From an uncultured Chitinophagaceae bacterium (lineage in GTDB: Bacteria > Bacteroidota > Bacteroidia > Chitinophagales > Chitinophagaceae), in NCBI GenBank assembly GCA_937958995.1, contig CALGAP010000009.1:372001-436000 (forward strand): DNA of 64,000 bases. The letters are read 5' to 3'. Positions 8,632-17,335 of the stretch are shown here, piece by piece (position 1 is the stretch's first letter; each line of letters begins with the position of its first letter). A program made the position numbers and the translations under genes. The notes beneath the pieces are model-generated. The model was not told the DNA's origin. It saw nothing but the letters and a program-made list of their open reading frames with translations, and searched no databases.

Positions 8632-9468
8632 ATGAAAAAGCATCATGCCCTTGCGACACTAACCGTTGTCATCTTTTTTGGTTTTGCATCTTGCCGCAAG
8701 TGGGATTGGGACTGGTTCGACAAAAGTAAGACGGATTGTGATGTCCAGTCTTATTACCTCACTGAGATAAACCATGGGGGTCCTGATCCTTTTCTTTTTG
8801 AAAAAAAGTATAACGCTGCACGCGACCGTGTAACAGAGATCACCTTCACTTTTCTAAATCTGCATCCTGTGGAAGTTCCTTACCAGGCCAGGCTGGTGTA
8901 TGAAACAGACCGGTTCTTTGCTATCAATAAGCTGAATAAGAAAGATACGCTTATGAAAGTCCTGCTGAATAGCCAGGGCCGGGTGAAAAAGGTGTACGGC
9001 AAAATTCATCGCGACTCCATCATTTTTGAATATGATCATAAGCAGCGGCTGAAAGTTATAGCAGCGGAAATAAGTGCGGGGGGGGGGGCTCTTTCCAGGG
9101 ACACTTGTGACTACGACGACCATGGAAACATACTGGGCGTTACCCATAGAGATATGTACGGGCGCGTTGGTTATTTTTACAAATACGATTATTCGAGAAA
9201 AGCCAAACGTCAGTTTTATCTTGATGAACCCGTACAACACGATGAGTTCGCCTTGCTGCAATACCTGGGTTATTTTCCGGAACTGGAGCCAAAACATGTG
9301 CGCATATTTTCACGAATCGGGTTGGAAACCGGGGCTCGACTCTATGAGGGGCATCTGACTAATCATAAATTCGATTCTAAAGGAAGACTTATCAGTTACG
9401 ATTCGTATCACGAAGAAGACTTTAAATATCTTTATTGTAGTGCTATTGTTAACTGGAAGTGCAGATAG
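8632..9468 (+). CDS. hypothetical lipoprotein with an 11-G homopolymer in its coding sequence
   Basis: 278 residues with a lipoprotein signal peptide (MKKHHALATLTVVIFFG, lipobox FASC). The mature part has repeated tyrosine/glycine motifs such as YDDHGNILG, YGRVGYFYKYDY and FDSKGRLISYDS, reminiscent of the YD-type/DUF4595-like repeats in many Bacteroidota lipoproteins. I do not recognise a precise family or function. A run of 11 G at 9078-9088 encodes Ala-Gly-Gly-Gly-Ala. Loss of one G would continue in the frame stopping at 9358, and gain of one would reach TGA at 9108-9110. The gene has its own terminator and stands alone. Confidence 0.8.
   Translation: MKKHHALATLTVVIFFGFASCRKWDWDWFDKSKTDCDVQSYYLTEINHGGPDPFLFEKKYNAARDRVTEITFTFLNLHPVEVPYQARLVYETDRFFAINKLNKKDTLMKVLLNSQGRVKKVYGKIHRDSIIFEYDHKQRLKVIAAEISAGGGALSRDTCDYDDHGNILGVTHRDMYGRVGYFYKYDYSRKAKRQFYLDEPVQHDEFALLQYLGYFPELEPKHVRIFSRIGLETGARLYEGHLTNHKFDSKGRLISYDSYHEEDFKYLYCSAIVNWKCR
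9078..9088 (+). repeat. poly-G tract of 11 bases inside the lipoprotein gene
   Basis: Eleven consecutive G within the open frame, by far the longest homopolymer I noticed in a coding region here. Such tracts slip during replication and underlie phase variation in other bacteria. It could equally be a tract prone to sequencing error. Confidence 0.9.
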
Positions 9469-9484
9469 CCATTGAGCAAGAATA

Positions 9485-9523
9485 AAAGGCTGTCTACCCA
9501 CGGTGGACAGCCTTTATTTTTTT
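9485..9523. terminator. bidirectional terminator between lipoprotein and beta-barrel genes
   Basis: AAAGGCTGTC (9485-9494) pairs with GACAGCCTTT (9506-9515), followed by ATTTTTTT on the plus strand and with a T-rich end on the minus strand. It separates two convergent genes. Confidence 0.9.
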
Positions 9524-9541
9524 CATCGGGAAAATTATCGG

Positions 9542-10197
9542 TTAAAAACGGTAGCCTACAGAAAGACCGAAACCAGTATTCTTGGTCTTGCCCCTGTCGT
9601 CGTCGTCAACGCCTTCAATTTTCGGGTTGATATTTACCATGCCCAGTTGCGCATTGATTTGCGCAAAGAAGCGCTGACTGAATTCATATCCGAAGAAGAT
9701 ATTGCCACCGGCATCAAAACCTTTTACATAAGGAGTGCCCGACATAGCCTCTGACAACGAGATCTTGTTTTCAAATTTGATGTCTCATCACCCTCGTTGC
9801 TCTTCACTTTACCGCCGATGCCATAAGCTAAGTAGGGCCCGATGCCGAGAATCAATTTTCCTGTGCCCAACACGGGTTTATACACAAAACTTAAAGGAAC
9901 TTCAATATAGCCGATGTTTACCTTGGTATCGTCGGGGTCATCCAACTTGGCACCTTTCTGACTATACAATACACCTGGACGGAAATAAAATTCTTCCGCA
10001 ACCGGGATGTCGGCTTCAACGCCTACATGAAAACCGGTTTTCAGTTTGTTGTCAAGATCATGTCCACCCGGTTCTTCACCATTCAGGTTCTGGAAGTTGA
10101 TACCTGCCCTGATAGCAAAACTTGTCCTGGTTTGCGAATAGCCTATGCTTGCAAGCATGCACAGGCCCGCAAACAATACGAGCATCTTTGTTTTCAT
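9542..10197 (-). pseudogene. frameshifted outer-membrane beta-barrel protein (PorT-like)
   Basis: Two overlapping minus-strand frames make one barrel protein. The N-terminal part (10197 down to about 9773) has a signal peptide ending YSQ, then RAGINFQNLNG, FRPGVLYSQKGA and VPLSFVYKP. It runs off frame after SNEGDETSNLK into an unrelated tail that stops at 9724. The other frame continues the barrel as KFENKISLSEAMSG, then FFGYEFSQRFFAQINAQLGM and a C-terminal VGYRF ending in the terminal phenylalanine expected of a barrel. Joining them needs one base inserted near 9775 (ACATC/AAATTTG). The total of about 218 residues is normal for Bacteroidota PorT-family porin-like proteins. It is either a genuine single-base deletion or a sequencing error. 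Confidence 0.85.
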
Positions 10198-10245
10198 TTT
10201 TGTGTGTTTTAGTAAGTAATTGGTCGTTTTATTTTAAAGAGCTGG

Positions 10246-10923
10246 TTAGTTGGAAGTGCCGGCTTCTTTCTGAGCCTCAGCCTTCATCTTTTCATTGGCA
10301 GTGATCAGGAAGTTTACCCGGCGGTTTTGCGCACGTCCTTCTTCGGTATCATTGCTGGCTATGGGCGCACTCTCGCCATAACCTTTGGTAGTGATACGCG
10401 CACTGTTGATACCGCGATTACGCAAATAAGTTGCCACGGCATTGGCGCGACGTTCAGAAAGTCCCTGGTTATAACTATCGCTGCCCTTGCTGTCGGTATG
10501 TCCCTGGATTTCGAGATTGGTATCGGGATATTCTTTCAACACGTTGATCAGTTTGTCAAGCGAAGCCTCAGCAGAAGGAGTGAGGTCTGAACGGTCGTAG
10601 CCAAACAATACTTTGTCGGAAAATTCAACTACGATGCCCTCACCCACGCGTTCAACTTTTACACCGGGTACTTTGCTTTCAATTTCTTGTGCCTGCTTGT
10701 CCATTTTTCTGCCAATAACGGCACCAGTAACGCCACCAACGGTAGCGCCAATAATAGCTCCCATAGCGGTATTTCCGGCTGCCTTACCGATTACAGCACC
10801 AGCGGCTGCCCCGCCGGCAGTTCCAATAATGGCGCCTTTGGTGGTCTTGTTCATGTTCTTACAACCACCCAAAACAATGGCAGACGCTAATAAGGCCAAC
10901 CCTGTTTTCTTTAAGATTTTCAT
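10246..10923 (-). CDS. OmpA-family peptidoglycan-binding lipoprotein with glycine-zipper
   Basis: 225 residues from the ATG at 10923; a longer frame to 10974 would put junk before the signal peptide. Lipoprotein signal MKILKKTGLALLASAIVLGGC is followed by a glycine-zipper (GAIIGTAGGAAAGAVIG and two similar turns, about residues 30-75). The C-terminal OmpA domain has FGYDRSDLTPSAEASLDKL, EIQGHTDSKGSDSYNQ and LSERRANAVATYL. This resembles the YiaD/Pal-like class that links the outer membrane to peptidoglycan. It lies just upstream, on the same strand, of the frameshifted barrel gene (48-base gap), so the two may be co-transcribed. Confidence 0.93.
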   Translation of the reverse strand: MKILKKTGLALLASAIVLGGCKNMNKTTKGAIIGTAGGAAAGAVIGKAAGNTAMGAIIGATVGGVTGAVIGRKMDKQAQEIESKVPGVKVERVGEGIVVEFSDKVLFGYDRSDLTPSAEASLDKLINVLKEYPDTNLEIQGHTDSKGSDSYNQGLSERRANAVATYLRNRGINSARITTKGYGESAPIASNDTEEGRAQNRRVNFLITANEKMKAEAQKEAGTSN

Positions 10924-11052
10924 AATAAATTTTTTTAATAAATCTTTTGATTCTGCAACAATGTTTTCAAACATTGTACCAGCTTTAAGGTTTAAACTTT
11001 GGTGAAGGTTTTGTTAAGAACTGAATCTCAGTCAAGTAAGGGGTAAGGGGAG

Positions 11053-11086
11053 TTTGAAACTCGAAACCCTTTCCTCCTTATCTTTG
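11053..11086 (+). promoter_or_regulatory. probable uvrA promoter
   Basis: TTTG (11053-11056), a 22-base spacer and TATCTTTG (11079-11086). The spacer is a little long but the -7 box is exact. A start near 11092 lies downstream of the TTG at 11054, which argues that uvrA begins at the ATG at 11150. Confidence 0.55.
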
Positions 11087-11149
11087 ATTTTTCCTAAAAA
11101 AATTAGCGAATTGGCAAAGAGCGGATCTACTACTGTTAGTACCAATGAA

Positions 11150-13969
11150 ATGATTGAAGTATACGGGGCGCGTGTTCATAATCTCAAGAACATAGACATC
11201 AGCATACCAAAAAATAAACTGGTCGTCATAACCGGTATCAGCGGCAGCGGCAAATCATCGCTGGCTTTTGATACTATCTATGCAGAAGGGCAGCGCCGGT
11301 ATATGGAAAGCTTCGGCGCATATGCGCGACAGTTTATAGGCGAAATGGAACGTCCCGATGTGGACAAGATTACTGGCTTGTCGCCGGTTATTTCTATTGA
11401 ACAGAAAACCACCAATAAAAATCCTCGTTCTACTGTAGGCACTATTACGGAGATATACGATTTCGTGCGGCTGTTGTTTGCCCGCGCGGGGGAAGCCTAT
11501 AGTTACAATACGGGGAAAAAAATGGTCAGATTCAGCGAGGAGGAGATCGTTGATAATATTTTCAAAAAATTCAAGGGTAAAAAAATTACGCTGCTCGCAC
11601 CGCTGGTGCGCGGCCGCAAGGGTCATTACCGCGAATTGTTTGAAGACATCCGTAAAAAAGGTTACCTGAAAGTGCGCGTTGACGGCGAAGTGAAAGACCT
11701 GGTTCCCAAAATGCAGGTCGACCGCTACAAGATACACGATATTGAAGTGGTGATAGACCGCATGGCTGTGAACGATGATATGAAAGTGCGCATAAGCCAG
11801 AGCGTGCAAAAGACTTTGCAGATGGGTAAAGACCTGATGTTCCTGCTCATCAACGATTACGATAAAGTGGTGCAGTATTCGCGCCAGTTGATGTGTGAAG
11901 ACACCGGCATCAGTTACGAGGAGCCATCACCCAATACATTTTCATTCAACAGTCCTTACGGCGCTTGTCCTGCCTGCAAGGGCCTGGGCTCGGTGTACCA
12001 GGTAAGCATGGAAGCCATTCTTCCCGACCGCAACCTCAGCATTAATGAAGGCGGCATTGCCCCGCTGGGCGAAGAGCGCGATAATTTTATTTTTAACCAG
12101 GTACAAAAGCTGGCGAAAAAACACAAGTTCAGTCTCGTTACGCCAATAAAAGATCTCAGCAAAAAACACCTGAACCTGGTGTTATATGGCAGTGAATCGG
12201 AACCCGACGATGACGTCCTTGATTTCGACACCGTGGAACCCGGTGAAAATATTTACTGGGCAGAATTTGAAGGAGTGGTTACGCAACTGAAGCGATGGTT
12301 TGCCGGCAGCAGCAGCGACAGCATCCGTCAATGGGTGGAACAATTCATGGAGCTGAAACCCTGCGGCACCTGCAATGGCACGCGGTTAAAGAAGGAAAGT
12401 CTCTGGTTTAAGATTGCCGACAAAAATATTGCCGAGCTCAGCGAAATGAACCTGGACAAACTGATGGCCTGGTTCAAAGGCATTGAGAAAAAATTAAACG
12501 CCAAACAAAACGCCATTGCGAAAGACGTATTGAAAGAAATTCGCGAGCGTTTGCAGTTTCTGCTCGACGTGGGCTTGAATTATCTCACTCTCAATCGTCC
12601 TTCGCGAACACTGAGCGGCGGCGAGTCGCAACGAATTCGCCTGGCAACTCAAATTGGCTCACAACTACAGGGCATCACCTATATATTGGATGAGCCCAGC
12701 ATTGGTCTTCACCAGCGCGACAACCAGCGATTGATTGGCGCTTTGAAGAACCTGCGCAATATAGGCAACAGCGTGCTGGTAGTGGAGCACGACAAAGATA
12801 TTATGATGGCCGCCGATCATTTGGTGGATATCGGTCCGCGTGCCGGTTTTCATGGCGGCCGCGTTGTAGCGCAGGGAACTCCCGAGTCATTGCTGAAACT
12901 TGATACACTAACCAGCTCATACCTGAATGGTCATAGGGAAATTGCCGTGCCGAAGGAAAGAAGAAAAGGTAATGGAAAATACCTGGAGCTGAAAGGTTGT
13001 CGTGGTAATAACCTGCAGAATGTCGATGTAAAATTTCCCCTGGGAAAATTCATTGTCGTGACCGGCGTGAGTGGCAGCGGAAAATCCACCCTTATCAACG
13101 AGACGCTGTACCCGATACTCAGCAAACATGCCTACGGTTCGCGTGCTACAGCTTTACCATATAAAAGTGTGAAGGGGCTTGAACATATAGATAAGGTAAT
13201 CGAAATTGACCAGTCGCCCATTGGCAGAACGCCGCGCAGCAACCCGGCCACTTATTGCGGATTTTTCACCGACATCCGCACCTTGTTTGCCGCCGTGCCT
13301 GAGGCAAAAATTCGCGGTTACAATGCAGGCCGTTTTTCCTTCAACGTAAAAAGCGGACGCTGCGACGTGTGCGAAGGCGGTGGTATGCGCGTGATTGAAA
13401 TGAATTTTCTGCCCGATGTATATGTTCCCTGCGAAAAATGCCAGGGCAAACGCTATAACCGCGAAACACTCGAGATTCGATACAAAGGCAAAAGCATCAG
13501 CGATGTGCTGGATATGACTGTTGATGATGCCGTTGAATTCTTCCAGAATGTGCCCTATCTCTATCGCAAGATCAAGGTATTGCAGGAAGTTGGTCTCGGC
13601 TATATCACGCTGGGTCAGTCAGCCGTTACGCTCAGCGGTGGCGAAGCGCAGCGCGTAAAACTCGGTACTGAATTATCCAAGAAAGATACCGGAAAAACAT
13701 TCTACATCCTCGACGAACCCACTACGGGGCTTCACTTCGAAGACATCCAGCACCTGCTCGATGTATTAAACAAACTCGTGGACCGCGGTAACACCGTACT
13801 CGTAATCGAACACAACATGGACGTAATCAAAGTAGCCGATCACATCATCGACCTTGGCCCGGAAGGCGGCGATGGTGGCGGAAGAATTCTCTTTGAAGGC
13901 ACTCCCGAGGATTTAATAAAGGTGAAGGAAAGTCACACGGCGAAGTTTCTAAAAATGGAACTGAAGTAA
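11150..13969 (+). CDS. uvrA: excinuclease ABC subunit A
   Basis: DNA damage recognition ATPase of nucleotide excision repair. 939 residues from ATG 11150 (MIEVYGARVHNLKNIDI), the usual family length. The frame extends upstream to a TTG at 11054, but that stretch contains the likely promoter. Two ABC modules are visible: Walker A GISGSGKSSLAFDT and GVSGSGKSTLINET, signature LSGGESQRIRLATQIGS and LSGGEAQRVKLGTEL, and Walker B ILDEPSIGLHQRD and ILDEPTTGLHFED. The zinc modules include CPACKGLGS, the CGTC pair and CDVCEGGGMRVIEM with CEKCQGKRYN. Confidence 0.98.
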   Translation: MIEVYGARVHNLKNIDISIPKNKLVVITGISGSGKSSLAFDTIYAEGQRRYMESFGAYARQFIGEMERPDVDKITGLSPVISIEQKTTNKNPRSTVGTITEIYDFVRLLFARAGEAYSYNTGKKMVRFSEEEIVDNIFKKFKGKKITLLAPLVRGRKGHYRELFEDIRKKGYLKVRVDGEVKDLVPKMQVDRYKIHDIEVVIDRMAVNDDMKVRISQSVQKTLQMGKDLMFLLINDYDKVVQYSRQLMCEDTGISYEEPSPNTFSFNSPYGACPACKGLGSVYQVSMEAILPDRNLSINEGGIAPLGEERDNFIFNQVQKLAKKHKFSLVTPIKDLSKKHLNLVLYGSESEPDDDVLDFDTVEPGENIYWAEFEGVVTQLKRWFAGSSSDSIRQWVEQFMELKPCGTCNGTRLKKESLWFKIADKNIAELSEMNLDKLMAWFKGIEKKLNAKQNAIAKDVLKEIRERLQFLLDVGLNYLTLNRPSRTLSGGESQRIRLATQIGSQLQGITYILDEPSIGLHQRDNQRLIGALKNLRNIGNSVLVVEHDKDIMMAADHLVDIGPRAGFHGGRVVAQGTPESLLKLDTLTSSYLNGHREIAVPKERRKGNGKYLELKGCRGNNLQNVDVKFPLGKFIVVTGVSGSGKSTLINETLYPILSKHAYGSRATALPYKSVKGLEHIDKVIEIDQSPIGRTPRSNPATYCGFFTDIRTLFAAVPEAKIRGYNAGRFSFNVKSGRCDVCEGGGMRVIEMNFLPDVYVPCEKCQGKRYNRETLEIRYKGKSISDVLDMTVDDAVEFFQNVPYLYRKIKVLQEVGLGYITLGQSAVTLSGGEAQRVKLGTELSKKDTGKTFYILDEPTTGLHFEDIQHLLDVLNKLVDRGNTVLVIEHNMDVIKVADHIIDLGPEGGDGGGRILFEGTPEDLIKVKESHTAKFLKMELK

Positions 13970-14021
13970 GATTGAAAGGGAACGGGGAAGTGAGAGGAGA
14001 CAAGAGAACTATTGAAGGATT

Positions 14022-14075
14022 CGTCATTGCGGGGAACGGATAGTTTAACCAGGCTAACCGTTCCCCACAATGACG
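14022..14075. repeat. 18-bp inverted repeat, REP-like, between convergent genes
   Basis: CGTCATTGCGGGGAACGG (14022-14039) pairs with CCGTTCCCCACAATGACG (14058-14075) at 17 of 18 positions, with an 18-base loop. The CGTCATTGC-GGGAAC core resembles dispersed palindromic elements known from several genomes. Position between uvrA and the opposing DUF892 gene allows a terminator role, though there is no strong T-run. Confidence 0.8.
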
Positions 14076-14091
14076 ATCTGATTCAGGACTT

Positions 14092-14628
14092 CTAATCCTT
14101 TTCCTTATTAGCCTTTACATTGCTGCTGGTTTCTGCAATCTTTGTCAGCAGTTCATCGGCCTGCTTTTCTTCGGCAAGCGTTTCCGCGAGGATTTCTGCA
14201 GCTTCATTATGTCTCATGGTTTTGGCCAGCTGAACAAGACCGCCATAGGTGGCTATTTCATAATGTTCTGCTTTTTGTGCGGCGAAGATCAGGCCAACAT
14301 CGCGTTGGGCAGTGCCTTCGTCAGTTTCATCAATTATTTCCTCACCTTCATCGGCGATGCCTGCCATAGCCTGGCATTTCTTTGCCGTGGCTTCTTCGCC
14401 CAGCATTTCAAAAACATTTTCCAGGCGTGTTACATGCGTCTTGGTCTGCATCAAATGATCGGCAAATGCTTTTTTAAGTTCACGCGAGGTAGCGGCCTCT
14501 TCCAGTTTGGGCAAAACTTTTACAAGCTTTTTTTCTGCCCAGTAAATATCCTGTAACTGATCTATAAAAAACTGGTGCAACTTGTTGTCGGCCATGCTGC
14601 CAGCCATAGTTTTTGTACGAGATTCCAT
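14092..14628 (-). CDS. DUF892 / YciE-YciF-type ferritin-like protein
   Basis: 178 residues of all-helical ferritin-like DUF892 type: HQFFIDQLQDIYWAEKKLVKVLPKL near the N-terminus, DHLMQTKTHVTRLENVFEMLG, and AAQKAEHYEIATYGGLVQLA with the Glu/His positions expected of a di-iron four-helix bundle. Related YciE/YciF proteins are stress-induced; the biochemical role is not settled. The C-terminus is a charged Lys/Asp tail. The start could also be the internal Met at residue 8 or 12. It stands alone, convergent with uvrA. Confidence 0.9.
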   Translation of the reverse strand: MESRTKTMAGSMADNKLHQFFIDQLQDIYWAEKKLVKVLPKLEEAATSRELKKAFADHLMQTKTHVTRLENVFEMLGEEATAKKCQAMAGIADEGEEIIDETDEGTAQRDVGLIFAAQKAEHYEIATYGGLVQLAKTMRHNEAAEILAETLAEEKQADELLTKIAETSSNVKANKEKD

Positions 14629-14738
14629 AAATAATGATTTTTAGTTTTAGAAAAATGATGATCCGCGAGCAGGAGATAAATAGAATGCAAAATGCATTCC
14701 CGTGGCAGCATGCCCCTGGTGTGGGGAAATCTCTACAA

Positions 14739-14791
14739 GAAGAATGAAGAAGGAACAGGGAAATTGAACCCCTGTTCAATCTTCAGTCTTC
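14739..14791. terminator. imperfect long hairpin at the end of the oxidoreductase gene
   Basis: Arms 14739-14760 and 14770-14791 pair at 19 of 22 positions (core GAACAGGG/CCCTGTTC) around a 9-base loop. They overlap the last two bases of the TGA stop of the oxidoreductase gene read on the minus strand. No long T-run follows, so a terminator or mRNA-stabilising role is inferred only from position. Confidence 0.55.
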
Positions 14792-15890
14792 AACTGATTT
14801 TGACCCGCGAATTTTCTCTCACCGACCGGTACACCGCTTCTACCACTCTTATATCTTTCAGTCCTTCTTCGCCGGTGGCGAGCATCGGTTGTTTGTTGAG
14901 GATGGCGAGGGCGTCGTCGTCCATTTGTTTTATTTGTTCACCGGGCACGCGGGTAATGGCGGGGGGAAGTTTGATGCCGTCGCTGGTTTCGCCCTGCACG
15001 CCATTGTAGGCGCTGAAGGGGTCGAGTTTGTACCAGCCATTGGCGGCGTTGACCAGGAGACTGTTCATGTTTTTGCCGAAACTGGTTTCACATTCGGCAG
15101 TGGCGCCGCTGGGAAATTCGAGCTGGAACTTCATGGTCTCGTCCACTTCTTTATAAATTTCAGGGCGGGTAGTTGATTGCTGGGCAGTTACATAAACGGG
15201 TTCTTCGCCGGTAGAGTAGCGGGCGGCGTTGAGAGGATACACGCCCATATCGTACATGGAGCCGCCGCCGAGGGATTTGATTTGCTTCCAATGATTGGTG
15301 CGGCCATCGAAATATCCGGCAGCTGCGGTCACTTTTATTATTTTGCCATACTTTTTTTCCTTACCGAACTGGATAATTTTTTGCGTGTTGGGTTCGTGCT
15401 GCATCCGGTAGCCGATAGCCAGCGACACTTTATTCTTTTTGCAGGCGTCGATCATCGACTGGCATTCTTTCACTGTCATGGCCATGGGCTTTTCGCACCA
15501 CACGTGTTTGCCTGCATTGGCCGCGCGAATCACGTATTCTGCGTGCATGGAAGGCGGCAGCACTACGTACACCACATCAATGTCGGGGTTGTTCGCGATC
15601 TGGTCAAAATTCTGGTAGTTATAAATATTCTTGTCGGGAATATTGTGCTGTTGTTTCCAGCGTTCTGCCTTTTCGGGCGAGCCGGTCACGATGCCAGCCA
15701 GGTAGCAGTGTTTGGTTTCTTTAAGCGCCGGCGCCAGCAGGTCGGTGCTGTAGTAGCCCAGACCCACGAGTGCAATGCCCAGCCTGGTTTTCTGTTTCGG
15801 AATCAGAATGTGCGGAAAGGATTCGCTTGCCACCGCCAGGGCAGCCATGCTCCCGATAGTTTGCCTGATGAATTGTCTGCGTGTGTTCAT
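14790..15890 (-). CDS. Gfo/Idh/MocA-family oxidoreductase with Tat signal
   Basis: 366 residues. The N-terminus (NTRRQFIRQTIGSMAALAVASESFP) carries a twin-arginine signal, so this is a periplasmic NAD(P)-dependent oxidoreductase with cofactor inserted before export, as in glucose-fructose oxidoreductase. The Rossmann motif reads ALVGLGYYS near residue 40. The catalytic region is WCEKPMAMTVKECQ with the family's EKP lysine, followed by AIGYRMQHEPN. The C-terminal substrate domain has GGGSMYDMGVYPLNAARY. The substrate, probably a sugar derivative, cannot be told. No partner gene is adjacent. Confidence 0.93.
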   Translation of the reverse strand: MNTRRQFIRQTIGSMAALAVASESFPHILIPKQKTRLGIALVGLGYYSTDLLAPALKETKHCYLAGIVTGSPEKAERWKQQHNIPDKNIYNYQNFDQIANNPDIDVVYVVLPPSMHAEYVIRAANAGKHVWCEKPMAMTVKECQSMIDACKKNKVSLAIGYRMQHEPNTQKIIQFGKEKKYGKIIKVTAAAGYFDGRTNHWKQIKSLGGGSMYDMGVYPLNAARYSTGEEPVYVTAQQSTTRPEIYKEVDETMKFQLEFPSGATAECETSFGKNMNSLLVNAANGWYKLDPFSAYNGVQGETSDGIKLPPAITRVPGEQIKQMDDDALAILNKQPMLATGEEGLKDIRVVEAVYRSVRENSRVKIS

Positions 15891-16027
15891 GTGCGTTGGA
15901 TAAAGTGATCAACCAATTTTTTTTGAGGTAATTCCATCGGCAACGCATCATGGCGCGTGGCCGTGATGTTTTGCCTGTGGACAAGGGAGCATTAAGTTAC
16001 GCAGAATAAGTGTGGAATGCACACTAA

Positions 16028-17335
16028 TTATTGAGGAGAAATTGCTGATTTTATGGGACTGGAGGTCTTCACCGACGGAATGCGTATGGAATCTTTTGAA
16101 ATCACGAGTGTAAGCATGCCTGAAACCATGATTACTGCCGCAGCCAGCAGGAAATAATTCATTGATTCAATATAGGTATGGTTGATAGCAGCGAGACCTT
16201 GCAAGAAAAGAAATCCTTCGTTCAGCATGACGCCAATAGTGAAGATAGTCAAGCCAGTATTGGTAAGCCGGTTATCGGCCGGTAAAAAGCGCACGTGAAC
16301 AAAATAGCCTAGCAGAAATAAACTGACCAAACCCAGCAACACCAGGTGCAGGTATCCTATCACCACGGGCCTGAAGCCAAAGGCCAGGTAGCTGAGCGAG
16401 GGAATAGCCGACAGGGCCTGTAATATTATTTTTATAACAAAGGCTGTCACCGCCAGCAACCACAACCATTTTGTGGCGGTTGATAAATGTTGCACAAAAT
16501 TTCGGCGAATACCATGTAATGCTTTGCCCAGCCAAACCAGGGCTATCAATTGCATAATAGCAGCGGCCACTGCCAGCCAATAGAGTGGCGTGGGCAGTCG
16601 CATCCACAAGGCAGATAATAAATAGGCGGGCACACTGGCGGCGAGTAATGTGTACACACCATACTTCAGATTTTTCCAGTTGACAGTAGCGCCCGATTGA
16701 TGCAACTGGTATATAAACAAGCCGGCAATACCAAACAAGAACCAGCCATTGTATTGAAAATGCAGAAAGAAATAAACGGAGCCGATATATAATCTTTGCG
16801 AGCTATTCTCCGAAGCCATCAACCAGGCTAAATTAAAAGCTCCCAGTGATGAGATGATATAAAAAATCATTGCCGAACGAAAACAAATTTTCACCAGTTG
16901 GGGCAAAGCGCTCAACTTGCGCCACGCCAGTATGGCAAATAAGTAGGAGAATATAATTGATAAGGTGGAAAATGCAATTGAAGGCGCCTTATAACCCATA
17001 AAGGGAAAAGTGAGCAACATGCCGAAAGCGGCGAACTGTCCCAGCCAGAATAATTTCCTGAATACAGATGAATTGATTGTGTTTTGTGCATGAACTATGG
17101 CCGTGATGGCTGCGAATAATGCCAGCGAAACCCAGCCGGAAAAGGCGAAATGAGAGTGGGCATGCAGCAAGTTTTTATGATCAACAGCAGGTAAGGGAAA
17201 AACTATCTTAATGCGCAATAACAAACCTGCTGTAGCCACGATAAGCAGGTTCAGCAAAGCCAAACGTGCCCACTTGCGGAATATATCTTCAGCAGTAAAC
17301 TTTTCCTTTTTCGATAACCAGTTTTCCTTGTTCAT
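16028..17335 (-). CDS. polytopic membrane protein resembling haem-copper oxidase subunit I
   Basis: 435 residues with roughly 12 hydrophobic spans. Histidine-bearing spans include LLHAHSHFAFSGWVSLALF near residue 60, FFLHFQYNGWFLFGIAG near 190 and GYLHLVLLGLVSLFLLGYFVH near 325. This spacing recalls haem-binding helices of the haem-copper oxidase/NorB superfamily, but the full copper-site histidine set is not evident, so catalytic activity should not be assumed. Its ATG lies inside the 3' end of the Crp/Fnr gene (47-base overlap), implying translational coupling. The pair is divergent from the nos operon, suggesting a part in N-oxide or low-oxygen physiology (inference). Confidence 0.75.
   Translation of the reverse strand: MNKENWLSKKEKFTAEDIFRKWARLALLNLLIVATAGLLLRIKIVFPLPAVDHKNLLHAHSHFAFSGWVSLALFAAITAIVHAQNTINSSVFRKLFWLGQFAAFGMLLTFPFMGYKAPSIAFSTLSIIFSYLFAILAWRKLSALPQLVKICFRSAMIFYIISSLGAFNLAWLMASENSSQRLYIGSVYFFLHFQYNGWFLFGIAGLFIYQLHQSGATVNWKNLKYGVYTLLAASVPAYLLSALWMRLPTPLYWLAVAAAIMQLIALVWLGKALHGIRRNFVQHLSTATKWLWLLAVTAFVIKIILQALSAIPSLSYLAFGFRPVVIGYLHLVLLGLVSLFLLGYFVHVRFLPADNRLTNTGLTIFTIGVMLNEGFLFLQGLAAINHTYIESMNYFLLAAAVIMVSGMLTLVISKDSIRIPSVKTSSPIKSAISPQ

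Noticed and set aside
9724..9790. Programmed frameshift as the explanation for the split barrel gene
   Set aside because: No slippery heptamer with downstream hairpin or stop context is visible; a one-base error or deletion is simpler.
11054..11149. Upstream TTG start of uvrA
   Set aside because: The segment contains an exact -7 promoter box at 11079-11086 and encodes residues not found at UvrA N-termini; ATG 11150 gives the family length.
15177..15908. 243-codon plus-strand frame opposite the Gfo/Idh/MocA oxidoreductase
   Set aside because: The minus-strand gene has Tat signal, Rossmann and EKP motifs; the plus frame is His/Phe/Val-rich with no domain and mirrors the real gene.
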